Shown here piece after piece: positions 54,613 through 63,591 of a stretch of 64,000 nt of DNA. The DNA is from Pseudomonas sp. RC10. Lineage in GTDB: Bacteria > Pseudomonadota > Gammaproteobacteria > Pseudomonadales > Pseudomonadaceae. The translations under genes and the position numbers were made by a program. The stretch is taken from assembly GCF_038397775.1 (NCBI RefSeq), contig NZ_CP151650.1, forward strand, positions 2,728,001 to 2,792,000, read 5' to 3'. The notes beneath the pieces are model-generated. The model searched no databases. It had not been told where the DNA came from and saw nothing but the letters and a program-made list of their open reading frames with translations. The first letter of the stretch is position 1. Each line of letters begins with the position of its first letter.

Positions 54613-54813
54613 ATGAGCTTTGACGGCGAAAACACCCAATTCCGCGTAGTCATCAACCACGAAGAACAGTACTCCATCTGGCCCGACTACAAAGCCATCC
54701 CCGAAGGCTGGAAAAGCGTCGGCGTCGAAGGCGACAAACAGACCTGCCTCAACTACATCGAAACCACCTGGACCGACATGCGGCCCCTGAGCCTGCGCAA
54801 GGCCATGGCCTGA
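54613..54813 (+). CDS. mbtH: MbtH-like NRPS chaperone
   Basis: A complete 66-residue MbtH protein with the family signature [19 protein letters not shown] and the second block [19 protein letters not shown]. MbtH proteins bind A domains and are often needed for their solubility and activity. It starts the second transcription unit of the locus, after AAGAGG, and is followed by the hydroxylase gene after 42 bp. Confidence 0.96.
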   Translation: MSFDGENTQFRVVINHEEQYSIWPDYKAIPEGWKSVGVEGDKQTCLNYIETTWTDMRPLSLRKAMA

Positions 54814-54855
54814 TCCACCCCCTTTTTTGAACTGCTGCCCTGGAGCGTCTTGCCC

Positions 54856-55848
54856 ATGAACATGAGCATGCTCACGCCACACACCCTCCACGTCGAAACC
54901 GGCTTCCCGCTGCGGGTCTATCCCGGCCAGACCGGCGCGACCCTGGCCTCCGAATTCGAATCCCTGCGCGGCGTGGTTGACCGGTTGCTTGAACGCGACG
55001 GCGCCATCCTGTTCAGCGGGTTCAACAGTGAAGGCGTCGACGGCTTCCAGCGTTTCGCCGCCGCGTTCGGCCATCCGCTGCTCAACTACGAATTCGGCTC
55101 CACCCCCCGCAGTCAGGTCGACGGCAAGGGGGTCTACACCTCCACCGAATACCCGGCGCATCGCTCGATCCCGCTGCACAACGAACAGGCTTACACCAAC
55201 GAGTGGCCCATGCGCATCTGGTTCTACTGCGCGAAGGCCGCCGCCAGCGGAGGCGAGACGCCAATTGCCGACAGCCGCGAGGTGTTCCGTCGGATCAATC
55301 CGGCCCTGCGCAAGCGCTTCGAAGAGAAACGCCTGATGTACGTGCGCAACTACGGCAACGGCCTCGACCTGACCTGGCAACAGGTGTTCAACACCGAGCG
55401 CCACAACGAGGTTGAGGACTACTGTCGCAAGCGCGGCATTCAGTGCGACTGGAACGAATACGGCGACCTGCGCACCCGACAGCTCGTGCAAGGCGTCGCC
55501 CAACACCCGCGCACGAAGGACTGGGTCTGGTTCAACCAGGCGCACCTGTTTCACCTTTCCAACCTCGACCCCGACATGCAGGAAATCCTGCTGGACACCG
55601 TCGGCGAGGAAGGCCTGCCGCGCAACGTCTATTACGGCGACGGCAGCCCGCTGGAAGACGACGCGCTGGCGGAAATTCGCGGCGTGCTCGGTGAGTGCGA
55701 AGTGGTCTTTCCCTGGCACACCGGCGACGTGCTGATGCTCGACAACATGCTCACCGCCCACTCGCGCAAGCCCTTCAGCGGTGAACGCAAGGTGGTCGTG
55801 GCAATGGCCGAAGGCGTCAATGGCGACGCGCTGCTCAACACCCCATGA
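54856..55848 (+). CDS. SyrP/TauD-like Fe(II)/2-oxoglutarate hydroxylase, probable aspartyl beta-hydroxylase
   Basis: A 330-residue TauD/TfdA-fold dioxygenase. The iron facial triad is H108 and E110 in SIPLHNEQAYT plus H302 in MLTAHSRKP, and the arginine in FSGERKV would hold 2-oxoglutarate. SyrP-type enzymes hydroxylate the beta carbon of carrier-bound aspartate; the only aspartate module here is module 1, so beta-hydroxyaspartate, an iron-chelating unit, is the expected product. GGAG precedes the ATG at 54856. Its stop overlaps the start of the formyltransferase gene (ATGA), so they are coupled. Hydroxylation of another residue cannot be excluded. Confidence 0.85.
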   Translation: MNMSMLTPHTLHVETGFPLRVYPGQTGATLASEFESLRGVVDRLLERDGAILFSGFNSEGVDGFQRFAAAFGHPLLNYEFGSTPRSQVDGKGVYTSTEYPAHRSIPLHNEQAYTNEWPMRIWFYCAKAAASGGETPIADSREVFRRINPALRKRFEEKRLMYVRNYGNGLDLTWQQVFNTERHNEVEDYCRKRGIQCDWNEYGDLRTRQLVQGVAQHPRTKDWVWFNQAHLFHLSNLDPDMQEILLDTVGEEGLPRNVYYGDGSPLEDDALAEIRGVLGECEVVFPWHTGDVLMLDNMLTAHSRKPFSGERKVVVAMAEGVNGDALLNTP

Positions 55849-56693
55849 GTTCGAAACCCATGCAAAAAACCAAACTGGTGTACGTCTGGTCGCTGCGCAA
55901 TGGCGCGGCTGACAAGGCCGGTCAATACGTCGATTACCACGGCGAACAACGCTACATGAAGTCGCCGCTGGAGTATCTGGTGCAGGCGCTCAACGACACG
56001 CCACTGGGCGATCATTATTCGCTCGAAGGCATCATTTGCGACGACAACCCCGAGTCGGCGCGGGACCGCGAGAACATCAAGGACTACGGCTTCGCGCCGG
56101 GGCAGGGGGCGCATTGGTTCTACCCGGCAGACCTCAAGGTGCAGGGCCGTCCGGTCAACGATTTGCTGGAAAACGTTCCCTCGACCTACCGTGCCTTGCC
56201 GTTGGGCGACAGCCAGCGTCTGGCGGGGAAATCGGATTTCGAGCGACGCTTGGGCGAGCGTTTGCAGGCGTTGCAAGCCGAGGTCGTGGTCCTCGACGGG
56301 CTGCTGGTGATCCTCGACGAACTGGTACGTCCCGGCGCGGATTTCCACCGTCGCATCGTCAATATCCACCCGGGCATCACCCGTCTGGAATCGCCCTATG
56401 AACGTCGCGGCGCCTACGCCACCCTTGACGCGCTGTACGGCGCGCAAGGCAAGAAAGTCATTGACTGGCAAACCCGCGAAACCATCGACATTCCGGTGGT
56501 GGACATGACCGGCGCCTCGTTCCATTACGTGGACAACGGCATCGATTCGGGGGAGGTGATTTTTGACGTCCTCGACACACCGATTGCGCCAGACGACACC
56601 ATCCTCGAACTGCGCTGGAACAACTTCAACAACAGCCTGTTCCCGGCGCTGGAACAGGGGTTGTTGGTGTTGGCGCGGCGTCAGCCTCATTAA
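55845..56693 (+). CDS. pvdF: PvdF-like N5-hydroxyornithine formyltransferase
   Basis: A 282-residue formyl_trans-fold enzyme highly similar to PvdF as I remember it: KLVYVWSLRNGAADKAGQY near the start, VVVLDGLLVILDELVRPG, the catalytic block NIHPGITRLESPYERRGAYATLDALYG (residues ~166-192) and SFHYVDNGIDSGEVIFDVLDT near the end. It transfers formyl from 10-formyltetrahydrofolate to N5-hydroxyornithine. This sets the hydroxamate type as formyl, not acetyl, and agrees with two matching A domains in NRPS 2. Start at 55845 overlaps the hydroxylase stop; a start at 55860 is also possible. Confidence 0.93.
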   Translation: MSSKPMQKTKLVYVWSLRNGAADKAGQYVDYHGEQRYMKSPLEYLVQALNDTPLGDHYSLEGIICDDNPESARDRENIKDYGFAPGQGAHWFYPADLKVQGRPVNDLLENVPSTYRALPLGDSQRLAGKSDFERRLGERLQALQAEVVVLDGLLVILDELVRPGADFHRRIVNIHPGITRLESPYERRGAYATLDALYGAQGKKVIDWQTRETIDIPVVDMTGASFHYVDNGIDSGEVIFDVLDTPIAPDDTILELRWNNFNNSLFPALEQGLLVLARRQPH

Positions 56694-56735
56694 CCTCTCG
56701 CTGGAAAAAACGGCGTCGGCCCGGGGATTCGTGCA

Positions 56736-57566
56736 GTGATCCCTGCGCTGGCGCCGTTGTTCATCGCCGACTTCGCGCACTACCGCGATGTGCTCGTGCT
56801 CGACGACGATCCCCGCCCGGGCGTGCCGTTGCGCACCTTCTTCACGTCGGGTGCATTCGACGACACCTTGACCCGTTTCGGCGAGCAATACCCCGCCAGT
56901 GACCGCCGTGGGTTGGCGTCGATCTGGACCAAGCATTACTGCGTCAAACTGATCCCGCCGGTGGTGGCGTCCTCGCTGATTCTTGACCACCGGCTGCCGC
57001 TGGACTTCGATGACTTGCAGCTGATGCTGGACGGGCAGGGCATGCCCCTGGGGTTCAAACTGCCCGATGCCGGTCGGCGATGGTCACCTGAACCTGCCGA
57101 TGGAGTTGAGCGTTTCGACGACCTGATCGAGCATCACCTGCGCCCCTTCATCGAGGGCGTGACGAGTCGCATACGCCTGTCGCCCCATGTGCTGTGGAGC
57201 AACGCGGGCAATTATTTTGATTGGGTGGTTGGCGTGCTGGCGGGGGCGGTGCCTCACGCCGATTTGCGCCATGGGCATGACGTGCTGAACGCTAAAACCC
57301 TGCCCGATGGGCGACGCAATCCGCTGTACCAGCCGGTGCGTTATTTCAAGGTCGAAGGGCAAACCGAATTGAGGCGCCAGCGCCGGGTCTGTTGCTTGCG
57401 TTATCGGGTAACAGGGTTGGAGGTGTGTGGAAGTTGTCCGCTGGCCGAGCGCCAACCACGCCAGGTTTCTGGCACGGCACTCAAAAAAAAACATAGCCCA
57501 ATCCCCCCGCCATCCGGGCGTGTTACACGATCAAGCGGCAATTCTGGCATCAAACCGCCATCCTGA
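56736..57566 (+). CDS. fhuF: FhuF-like siderophore-iron reductase
   Basis: A 276-residue protein with the FhuF C-terminal iron-sulfur motif Cys-Cys-x10-Cys-x2-Cys (CCLRYRVTGLEVCGSC), which holds a 2Fe-2S cluster. FhuF-type proteins reduce hydroxamate-bound iron in the cytoplasm to release it. SIWTKHYCVKLIPPVVASSLIL and LWSNAGNYFDWV are further family blocks. Translation probably begins at a GTG (56736), with GGGGA upstream. Most FhuF proteins end soon after the last cysteine; here ~45 extra residues rich in Ser, Pro and Lys follow, so the C-terminus may be an extension or read-through of an altered 3' end. It closes the siderophore locus. Confidence 0.8.
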   Translation: MIPALAPLFIADFAHYRDVLVLDDDPRPGVPLRTFFTSGAFDDTLTRFGEQYPASDRRGLASIWTKHYCVKLIPPVVASSLILDHRLPLDFDDLQLMLDGQGMPLGFKLPDAGRRWSPEPADGVERFDDLIEHHLRPFIEGVTSRIRLSPHVLWSNAGNYFDWVVGVLAGAVPHADLRHGHDVLNAKTLPDGRRNPLYQPVRYFKVEGQTELRRQRRVCCLRYRVTGLEVCGSCPLAERQPRQVSGTALKKKHSPIPPPSGRVTRSSGNSGIKPPS

Positions 57567-57631
57567 TGTTTCAAGTTGTACGATCACCGGCCGATAGTGA
57601 ATGACCATACGACCAGCAGGTGATTTGTCTC

Positions 57632-59314
57632 ATGAAACTTACCGTGAAGAGCAAACTGCTCTGTTTAGCGATCATTCCCGCGTTGCTGTTCGCCCTGATT
57701 CTCAGTGGCGTGGCTTCGTGGATGTTGCAGAGCAGCGCCGATCAGGAAATGAAGGAAACCCGTGAGCAATTGGTGGAGCGCAACCGCCAAGTGTTAAAGA
57801 ACTACGTCGACGTGGCGCTGACCACGATCAAGCCGCTGCACGATGCTTCCGCTCAGGGCGACATGACCGCGCGGGACAAGGCGCTGGAGCTGCTGAAGCC
57901 GATGAAGTATGGCGACGACGGGTACTTCTTCGGCTACGACACCAAGGGCGTGCGGGTCTTCCGTGGCGACAGCCCGGCAGGCGTCGGCAAAAGCTTCTGG
58001 GACACCCGCGACCCGGACGGCTCCTACCATTACCAGACCTTTGTCGAGGTCGCCAAAAATGGTAAGCATTACATCGATTACGCCGCGCCCAAACCGGGCG
58101 ATGAGGCCGTGCAGGTGCCCAAGCTCGGCTACACCGTGTACCTGGAAAAATGGGACATGGTGCTCGGCAGCGCGATCAACATGGACGACATCGACGCCGC
58201 CATGGTGCTAGAGCAGCAAGCCGTCACCAGCCGTACTCACAGCATTCTTGTCAGCGTGTTCGTGGTCACCCTGATCCTGCTCCTGGTCACCGCTGCCGCC
58301 GGGATCTGGACCGCAAACGGCATCGTTCGCCCGCTGCGCGTTCTCAAGACCAATCTGGATGACATCGCGGCTGGCGACGGCGACCTGACCCACCGTCTGG
58401 TGGTGACCAGTCGCGACGAACTGGGCGATCTGGCCACCTCGTTCAACCTCTTCGTCGACAAGATCCACGGCATGGTCCGGCAGATTGCGCAGATGACCAC
58501 CGACCTTGCAGGCCTCGTCGACCAGGCCACGCAACAGACCTTGCGATCCGAACAAGCCATGCAGCGTCAGCGCGAAGAAACCGATCAGGTGGCCACGGCG
58601 ATTCACGAGATGTCCGCTGCCGCTCAGGAAGTGGCCCACAGCGCACAACGCGCCGCTGAGGCGGCTTCCGAAACCGATCATCAAGGCCAGGCCGCGCGCA
58701 AGGTGGTGGGCAACAGCATCATTGGCATGAGTTCGCTGGTGGACGACATCCGCCTGAGCGGCACCAGCCTCGACAACCTGCAGCAGGACGTGCGCTCCAT
58801 CGTGTCGGTGCTCGATGTGATTCGTTCGATCGCCGAGCAGACCAACCTGCTGGCCCTCAACGCCGCCATCGAAGCTGCGCGCGCCGGTGAGGCAGGTCGC
58901 GGGTTTGCCGTGGTCGCCGATGAAGTGCGGGCGCTGGCCAGCCGTACTCAGCAGAGCACCCAGGAAATCCAGAGCATGATCACGCGCCTTGAAACAGGCA
59001 CCCATGCCTCTGTCGCAGCGATGCGCCGTTCCACCGAAGCGGGTGAGGGTGCTAACCAGCAGACCAACGAAGTCGGCGTTTCGCTGGATTCCATCTCTGG
59101 CCTGATCGGCACCATCAACGCGATGAACGCGCAGATCGCCAGCGCCGCCGAAGAGCAGACGTCAGTGGCCGAAGAGATCAACCGCAGCGTGCACCAGATC
59201 GCCGGAGCCGTTGAAAACCTTGCCGAGGAAACCGAGCAGAGCGCCCGCACCATGCGCGACGTGTCTGCACTGGGCGGCAACCTCAGCGCGCTGGTTGGGC
59301 AATTCAAGATCTGA
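57632..59314 (+). CDS. Methyl-accepting chemotaxis protein with a single Cache-type sensor
   Basis: A 560-residue chemoreceptor: one N-terminal transmembrane helix ([24 protein letters not shown]), a ~150-residue periplasmic Cache domain of the single type ([20 protein letters not shown] and [20 protein letters not shown]), a second helix near 205-230, a HAMP domain, and the cytoplasmic hairpin with [21 protein letters not shown] at its tip. It signals to CheA/CheW. Single Cache receptors often sense small organic acids, but no ligand can be read here. AGGTGA precedes the ATG at 57632. It starts a new unit after the siderophore locus. Confidence 0.9.
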   Translation: MKLTVKSKLLCLAIIPALLFALILSGVASWMLQSSADQEMKETREQLVERNRQVLKNYVDVALTTIKPLHDASAQGDMTARDKALELLKPMKYGDDGYFFGYDTKGVRVFRGDSPAGVGKSFWDTRDPDGSYHYQTFVEVAKNGKHYIDYAAPKPGDEAVQVPKLGYTVYLEKWDMVLGSAINMDDIDAAMVLEQQAVTSRTHSILVSVFVVTLILLLVTAAAGIWTANGIVRPLRVLKTNLDDIAAGDGDLTHRLVVTSRDELGDLATSFNLFVDKIHGMVRQIAQMTTDLAGLVDQATQQTLRSEQAMQRQREETDQVATAIHEMSAAAQEVAHSAQRAAEAASETDHQGQAARKVVGNSIIGMSSLVDDIRLSGTSLDNLQQDVRSIVSVLDVIRSIAEQTNLLALNAAIEAARAGEAGRGFAVVADEVRALASRTQQSTQEIQSMITRLETGTHASVAAMRRSTEAGEGANQQTNEVGVSLDSISGLIGTINAMNAQIASAAEEQTSVAEEINRSVHQIAGAVENLAEETEQSARTMRDVSALGGNLSALVGQFKI

Positions 59315-59518
59315 TGAATCGTTTAACCCTGCAATCAAGGTAGTCCCCGGCAGTGGAAGCTGGTTAAGTAACGTGCAAATGCTTAGCTAGGTAATTATTA
59401 GCTGGCAATCGAATCCCGGCGTCCGCCTGTCATTGCAGCAGGCGGCGCACGGCGACCTACAACAAGAAACACCCGAAAAACGAAGCACACCCGTGTTCAG
59501 TCTCAGGAGAAATGAAAG

Positions 59519-60268
59519 ATGTTCGATGACGACACCTCCCCGGCGCGTCGCGATTTTCTACGCAAATCGTTGACCCTTATCCCCGTCGTAACCCTGGCCG
59601 GTGCCGGCCTTCCTTCCAGTACGTTCGCCCAGACTCCGGCCAGCGACGCAGCGCCCAAGCCCGCTGCAGTCCCTGCATCTTCCACAGGGGATTACACGCC
59701 GACGTTCTTCACCCCCGAAGAATGGGCGTTCCTGATTGCCGCTTGTGATCGCCTGATCCCCTCCGACCACGTCGGCCCCGGCGCTGTGGAGTTGGGAGTT
59801 CCCGAGTTTCTCGACCGCCACATGCAAACGCCCTACGCCAACGGCGGCATCTGGTACATGCAGGGGCCTTTTCTGGAAGCCGCTCCCGAGTTCGGTTATC
59901 AGGGTCGCCTGAACCTGCGTGAGACCCTGCGCATCGGTATCAAGGCCATGAACGCCAACTGCAGGAAGAACTTCTCTGGCAAGGCCTTCGCTGAGCTCTC
60001 GTCGGCCCAGCAGGAAGACCTGCTCAAGTCCGCCGAAAGCGGCAAGTTGGCGCTGGACGACATCGCCTCGAAGCTGTTTTTCAGCAACCTGCTCAACGAG
60101 GTGCGCAACGGCTATTTCGCCGACCCTTCCCACGGCGGCAACAAGAACATGGGTGCCTGGAAGATGATCGGCTACCCCGGCATGCGCGCCGACTACATGG
60201 ACTGGATCACGGTGCGCGACAAGCCGTATCCGTTGCCGCCGGTCGATCTGGCCGGGCGGAGGGGCTGA
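59519..60268 (+). CDS. Gluconate 2-dehydrogenase subunit 3 family protein (Tat-exported small subunit)
   Basis: A 249-residue protein with a twin-arginine signal (ARRDFLRKSLTLIPVVTLAGAG, residues 9-30) and a C-terminal gluconate_2-dh3 domain (FTPEEWAFLIAACDRLIPSD; GYPGMRADYMDWI). In membrane-bound gluconate and 2-ketogluconate dehydrogenases this subunit carries the Tat signal and helps export the flavin subunit, which has none. CAGGAGAAATG precedes the ATG. The flavin subunit gene follows after two bases. Confidence 0.9.
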   Translation: MFDDDTSPARRDFLRKSLTLIPVVTLAGAGLPSSTFAQTPASDAAPKPAAVPASSTGDYTPTFFTPEEWAFLIAACDRLIPSDHVGPGAVELGVPEFLDRHMQTPYANGGIWYMQGPFLEAAPEFGYQGRLNLRETLRIGIKAMNANCRKNFSGKAFAELSSAQQEDLLKSAESGKLALDDIASKLFFSNLLNEVRNGYFADPSHGGNKNMGAWKMIGYPGMRADYMDWITVRDKPYPLPPVDLAGRRG

Positions 60269-60270
60269 AC

Positions 60271-62046
60271 ATGGCGAACGTAAAACCGAAAGTGGACGCC
60301 GTCATTGTTGGCATGGGCTGGACCGGTGCGATTCTGGCCAAAGAACTCACCGACGCCGGCTTGAATGTGGTGGTGCTGGAGCGCGGCGCCGATCGCGATA
60401 CCCAGCCGGATTTCGCCTACCCCAAAGTGGTCGATGAGCTGGAAGGTTCGGTGCATCGGCGCTACCTGCAGAGCCTGGCGCAAGAGACCGTGACCGCACG
60501 GCACAACCTGACCTCGAACGCTGTGCCGTATCGGCAGATGGGCTCGTTCAAGCCGGGCACCGGCGTGGGCGGCGCGGGCAGTCACTGGTCGGGCTGTCAT
60601 TTCCGCGCCCTTCCGGAAGACTTCCAGCTGCGCAGCAACGTCGAGCAGCGTTACGGCGCGAAATTCATTCCCCAGGACATGAGCATTCAGGACTTTCCCG
60701 TCACCTACGACGACCTGGAGCCGCACTTCGATCACTTCGAATACGTCTGCGGCACCTCGGGCAAGGCCGGGGTCATCAACGGAGTGAAGCAGATCGGTGG
60801 CAACCCCTTCGAAGGCTCTCGCTCTCGGGAGTTTCCGCTAGGCCCGAACCCGAATTACCTCGGCGCGGAAATGTTCTACAAAGGCGCGCGCGAAATGGGC
60901 TGGGACCCGTATCCGATCCCCGCATCCAATGCCTCCGGCCCCTATGTCAACCCTTACGGTTGTCAGATGGGCCCGTGCAACGCCTGTGGTTTCTGCAGCG
61001 ATTACGGCTGCCTGAATTACTCCAAGGCCAGCCCCAACATCAGCATTCTGCCGGTGCTGCGCCAGCGCAAGAACTTCGAACTGCGCACTCACGCCCAAGT
61101 GCTCAAGGTCAACCTCGACAGCGACGGCAAGAAAGCCACCGGCGTGACCTACCTCGACGCCCAGGGGCGTGAAGTCGAGCAGCAGGCGGATCTGGTGTTG
61201 CTGTGCGCTTTCTCGCTGTACAACGTGCACCTGATGTTGCTGTCCGGCATCGGCAAACCCTACGATCCGCAAACGGGTGAGGGCACGGTCGGGCGTAATT
61301 ACTCGTACCAGAACCTCAACCGGGTGGTGCTGTTTTTCAACAAGGACGTGCAGGCCAATCAGTTCATCGGCATCGGTGGCGCGGGCACGACCATGGACAA
61401 CCTCAACGGCAACCAGCTGGACAACGCCAAGGCCGGTTTCGTCGGTGGCGGCATCATCTGGGCGCGGCAGCCGGGGGCAGGGCCCGTGCGCGGGATCAAC
61501 GTGCCGCCGGGCACGCCGAACTGGGGCACGGCGTGGAAACAGGCCGCCAGCGACGCCTTCCGTCACTCGTTCTATTTTGAAGTGCAGGGCGCCTGCATGT
61601 CGTACAAGCAGCATTACCTGAGCCTGGACCCGACCTACAAGGACGGCTTCGGCCGGCCACTGCTGCGCATGACTTTCGACTGGCACGACAACGAGGTCAA
61701 GGCTTCGCAGTTCCTGGTGGGCAAGGCTATGGAGATGTCAAAAATCCTCAACCCGACCGCCCTGTCCGGCGACGCTAAAAAGCCGGGCGAGCACTACAAC
61801 ATCACCAAATACCAGAGCACCCACACCTGCGGCGGCGCGATCATGGGCAGCGATCCGAAGACCTCGGCGCTGAACCGTTATCTGCAAAGCTGGGACGTGC
61901 ACAACGTGTTCGCCATCGGCGCCAACGCCTTCCCGCAGAACAACGGCTACAACCCGACCGGCATGGTGGGTGCACTGGCGTACTGGTCGGCCAAAGCCAT
62001 TCGCGAGCAATACCTGAAAAACCCCGGCCCGCTGGTTCAGCCCTAA
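60271..62046 (+). CDS. Gluconate 2-dehydrogenase flavoprotein subunit (GMC oxidoreductase)
   Basis: A 591-residue FAD enzyme of the GMC family. The dinucleotide motif VIVGMGWTGAILAKEL lies at residues ~11-26, GTGVGGAGSHWSG contacts FAD, and NPTGMVGALAYWSAKAI is the C-terminal FAD block. The cysteine-rich PYGCQMGPCNACGFCSDYGC segment (~227-246) could hold an iron-sulfur cluster, as proposed for some members of this dehydrogenase group. It oxidises gluconate to 2-ketogluconate (or a related sugar acid) in the periplasm and passes electrons to the cytochrome subunit encoded next. Exact substrate among sugar acids is not decided by sequence alone. Confidence 0.88.
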   Translation: MANVKPKVDAVIVGMGWTGAILAKELTDAGLNVVVLERGADRDTQPDFAYPKVVDELEGSVHRRYLQSLAQETVTARHNLTSNAVPYRQMGSFKPGTGVGGAGSHWSGCHFRALPEDFQLRSNVEQRYGAKFIPQDMSIQDFPVTYDDLEPHFDHFEYVCGTSGKAGVINGVKQIGGNPFEGSRSREFPLGPNPNYLGAEMFYKGAREMGWDPYPIPASNASGPYVNPYGCQMGPCNACGFCSDYGCLNYSKASPNISILPVLRQRKNFELRTHAQVLKVNLDSDGKKATGVTYLDAQGREVEQQADLVLLCAFSLYNVHLMLLSGIGKPYDPQTGEGTVGRNYSYQNLNRVVLFFNKDVQANQFIGIGGAGTTMDNLNGNQLDNAKAGFVGGGIIWARQPGAGPVRGINVPPGTPNWGTAWKQAASDAFRHSFYFEVQGACMSYKQHYLSLDPTYKDGFGRPLLRMTFDWHDNEVKASQFLVGKAMEMSKILNPTALSGDAKKPGEHYNITKYQSTHTCGGAIMGSDPKTSALNRYLQSWDVHNVFAIGANAFPQNNGYNPTGMVGALAYWSAKAIREQYLKNPGPLVQP

Positions 62047-62058
62047 GGAGAGACGACC

Positions 62059-63420
62059 ATGAAAAAGCTTCTCTCAAGCCTGTTCGTCATTGCTGTGGTC
62101 GCGTTGGGTGTGGTGCTGGGCGTTGCCTTCTGGCCAACGTCTACCCCAAAACTGGCCGCCGATACGTCCACCGATCAAGCCGCGCTGATCGAGAAAGGCC
62201 GCTACCTGGCCGATGCCGGTGATTGCACGGCGTGCCACACGGCCAAAGGCGGCAAGCCATTCGCCGGCGGCCTGCCGATTGCGTCACCGATCGGTACGCT
62301 GTACAGCAGCAACATCACCCCCGACAAAGCCTCCGGCATTGGCAGTTACACGCTGGACGACTTCGACCGCGCGCTGCGCCATGGCATCGCCGCCAATGGC
62401 AACAGCCTGTACCCGGCCATGCCGTATCCGGCTTACGCGCGAACCAGCGATGACGACGTGCGGGCGCTGTACGCGTACTTCATGCACGGTGTCGCGCCGG
62501 TCTATGCAGAAAACCGCGCCAACGACGTGCCCTGGCCGTTGTCGATGCGCTGGCCGCTGGCGGTGTGGCGCAAGGTCTTCGCACCCGCCCCGCAAGACGT
62601 GGCGTTCAACCCGGCGCGGTATCAGGATCCGCAAGTGGCGCGCGGCGCCTATCTGGTGCAAGGGCTGGGGCATTGCGGCAGTTGCCACACGCCACGGGCG
62701 CTGACCCTGCAGGAGAAGGCGCTGGATGAATCCGGCGACGCCTTCCTGTCGGGTGGGCCAGTGATTGATGGCTGGCTGGCCGTGAACCTGCGTGGCAATC
62801 CTGCGGACGGTCTGGGTAATTGGAGCGCCGATGACATCGTGGCCACCCTGCGCAGCGCGCGCAGCGAGACCCACGCGGTACTCGGCGGGGCGATGGGCGA
62901 CGTGGTGGTGCACAGCACTCAGCACCTCAACGACCAAGACCTGAAGGCTGTGGCCGCCTACCTGAAAACCCTGCCGGGGAGTGCTCGTCAGGTGTCCACG
63001 TTCGAGGCCGACCCGTCCACTGCCAAGGCCCTGCAAGCGGGGCAAGAGGGCAGTCGTGGTGCCGAGCTGTACGTCGACAACTGCGCAGCTTGCCACCGCA
63101 CCGACGGCCAGGGTTATCAGCGGGTGTTCCCGAAAATCGCCGGCAACTCGTCGGTGCTCTCGGAAGACCCTGTGTCGATGATCCGCCTGGTGCTAGCGGG
63201 CAGCAAACTGCCAGCCACCGCCACTGCGCCTTCGGAACTGGGTATGCCCGGTTTTGCCTGGAGGATGTCGGATGAGGAAGTGGCGCAGCTGCTGACCTTC
63301 ATCCGCGGCAGCTGGGGTAACCACGCGCCTGTCGTCAACGCAGGGCAGGTGGCGCAGCTGCGGGCGACCTTGCCCGAGACGTCGCCGGCGGTGGACCGTA
63401 CGGACATAGCCAAGCCGTAA
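62059..63420 (+). CDS. Tri-haem cytochrome c subunit of gluconate 2-dehydrogenase
   Basis: A 453-residue cytochrome with an N-terminal membrane anchor or signal (LFVIAVVALGVVLGVAFW) and three CxxCH haem sites: CTACH (56-60), CGSCH (206-210) and CAACH (342-346). This is the usual architecture of the cytochrome subunit of membrane-bound gluconate and alcohol dehydrogenases, passing electrons to ubiquinone. It follows the flavin subunit by 12 bp with AAGGAGAG as ribosome site, completing a three-gene operon. Confidence 0.93.
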   Translation: MKKLLSSLFVIAVVALGVVLGVAFWPTSTPKLAADTSTDQAALIEKGRYLADAGDCTACHTAKGGKPFAGGLPIASPIGTLYSSNITPDKASGIGSYTLDDFDRALRHGIAANGNSLYPAMPYPAYARTSDDDVRALYAYFMHGVAPVYAENRANDVPWPLSMRWPLAVWRKVFAPAPQDVAFNPARYQDPQVARGAYLVQGLGHCGSCHTPRALTLQEKALDESGDAFLSGGPVIDGWLAVNLRGNPADGLGNWSADDIVATLRSARSETHAVLGGAMGDVVVHSTQHLNDQDLKAVAAYLKTLPGSARQVSTFEADPSTAKALQAGQEGSRGAELYVDNCAACHRTDGQGYQRVFPKIAGNSSVLSEDPVSMIRLVLAGSKLPATATAPSELGMPGFAWRMSDEEVAQLLTFIRGSWGNHAPVVNAGQVAQLRATLPETSPAVDRTDIAKP

Positions 63421-63469
63421 CCACGTGAAGCGATCATCCGGACGCTGCAACGGTGTCTGGACGGTCGCA

Positions 63470-63547
63470 TCGCGAATACATTAGCTCTCACAGGTTTGCG
63501 CGCGATTTCGCCATGCGATCTACCCTGTGGGAGCGAATTCATTCGCA
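63470..63547. repeat. Degenerate REP-type arms in outward order
   Basis: 63470-63493 resembles the right arm of the REP family (TCGCGAATACATTAGCTCTC, degenerate) and 63525-63547 is a left arm (CTGTGGGAGCGAATTCATTC). The arms appear in the opposite order to the other copies. The site lies between the convergent cytochrome gene and the SDR gene. Confidence 0.6.
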
Positions 63548-63591
63548 AACGGTTTTTCAGGCGAAATCAATGGCACGGACGAGCCATGGCA

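Noticed and set aside
57632..59314. Chemoreceptor as part of the siderophore system
   Set aside because: It has its own start region, no Fur or iron-starvation box that I can see, and an ordinary Cache sensor; adjacency alone is not evidence.
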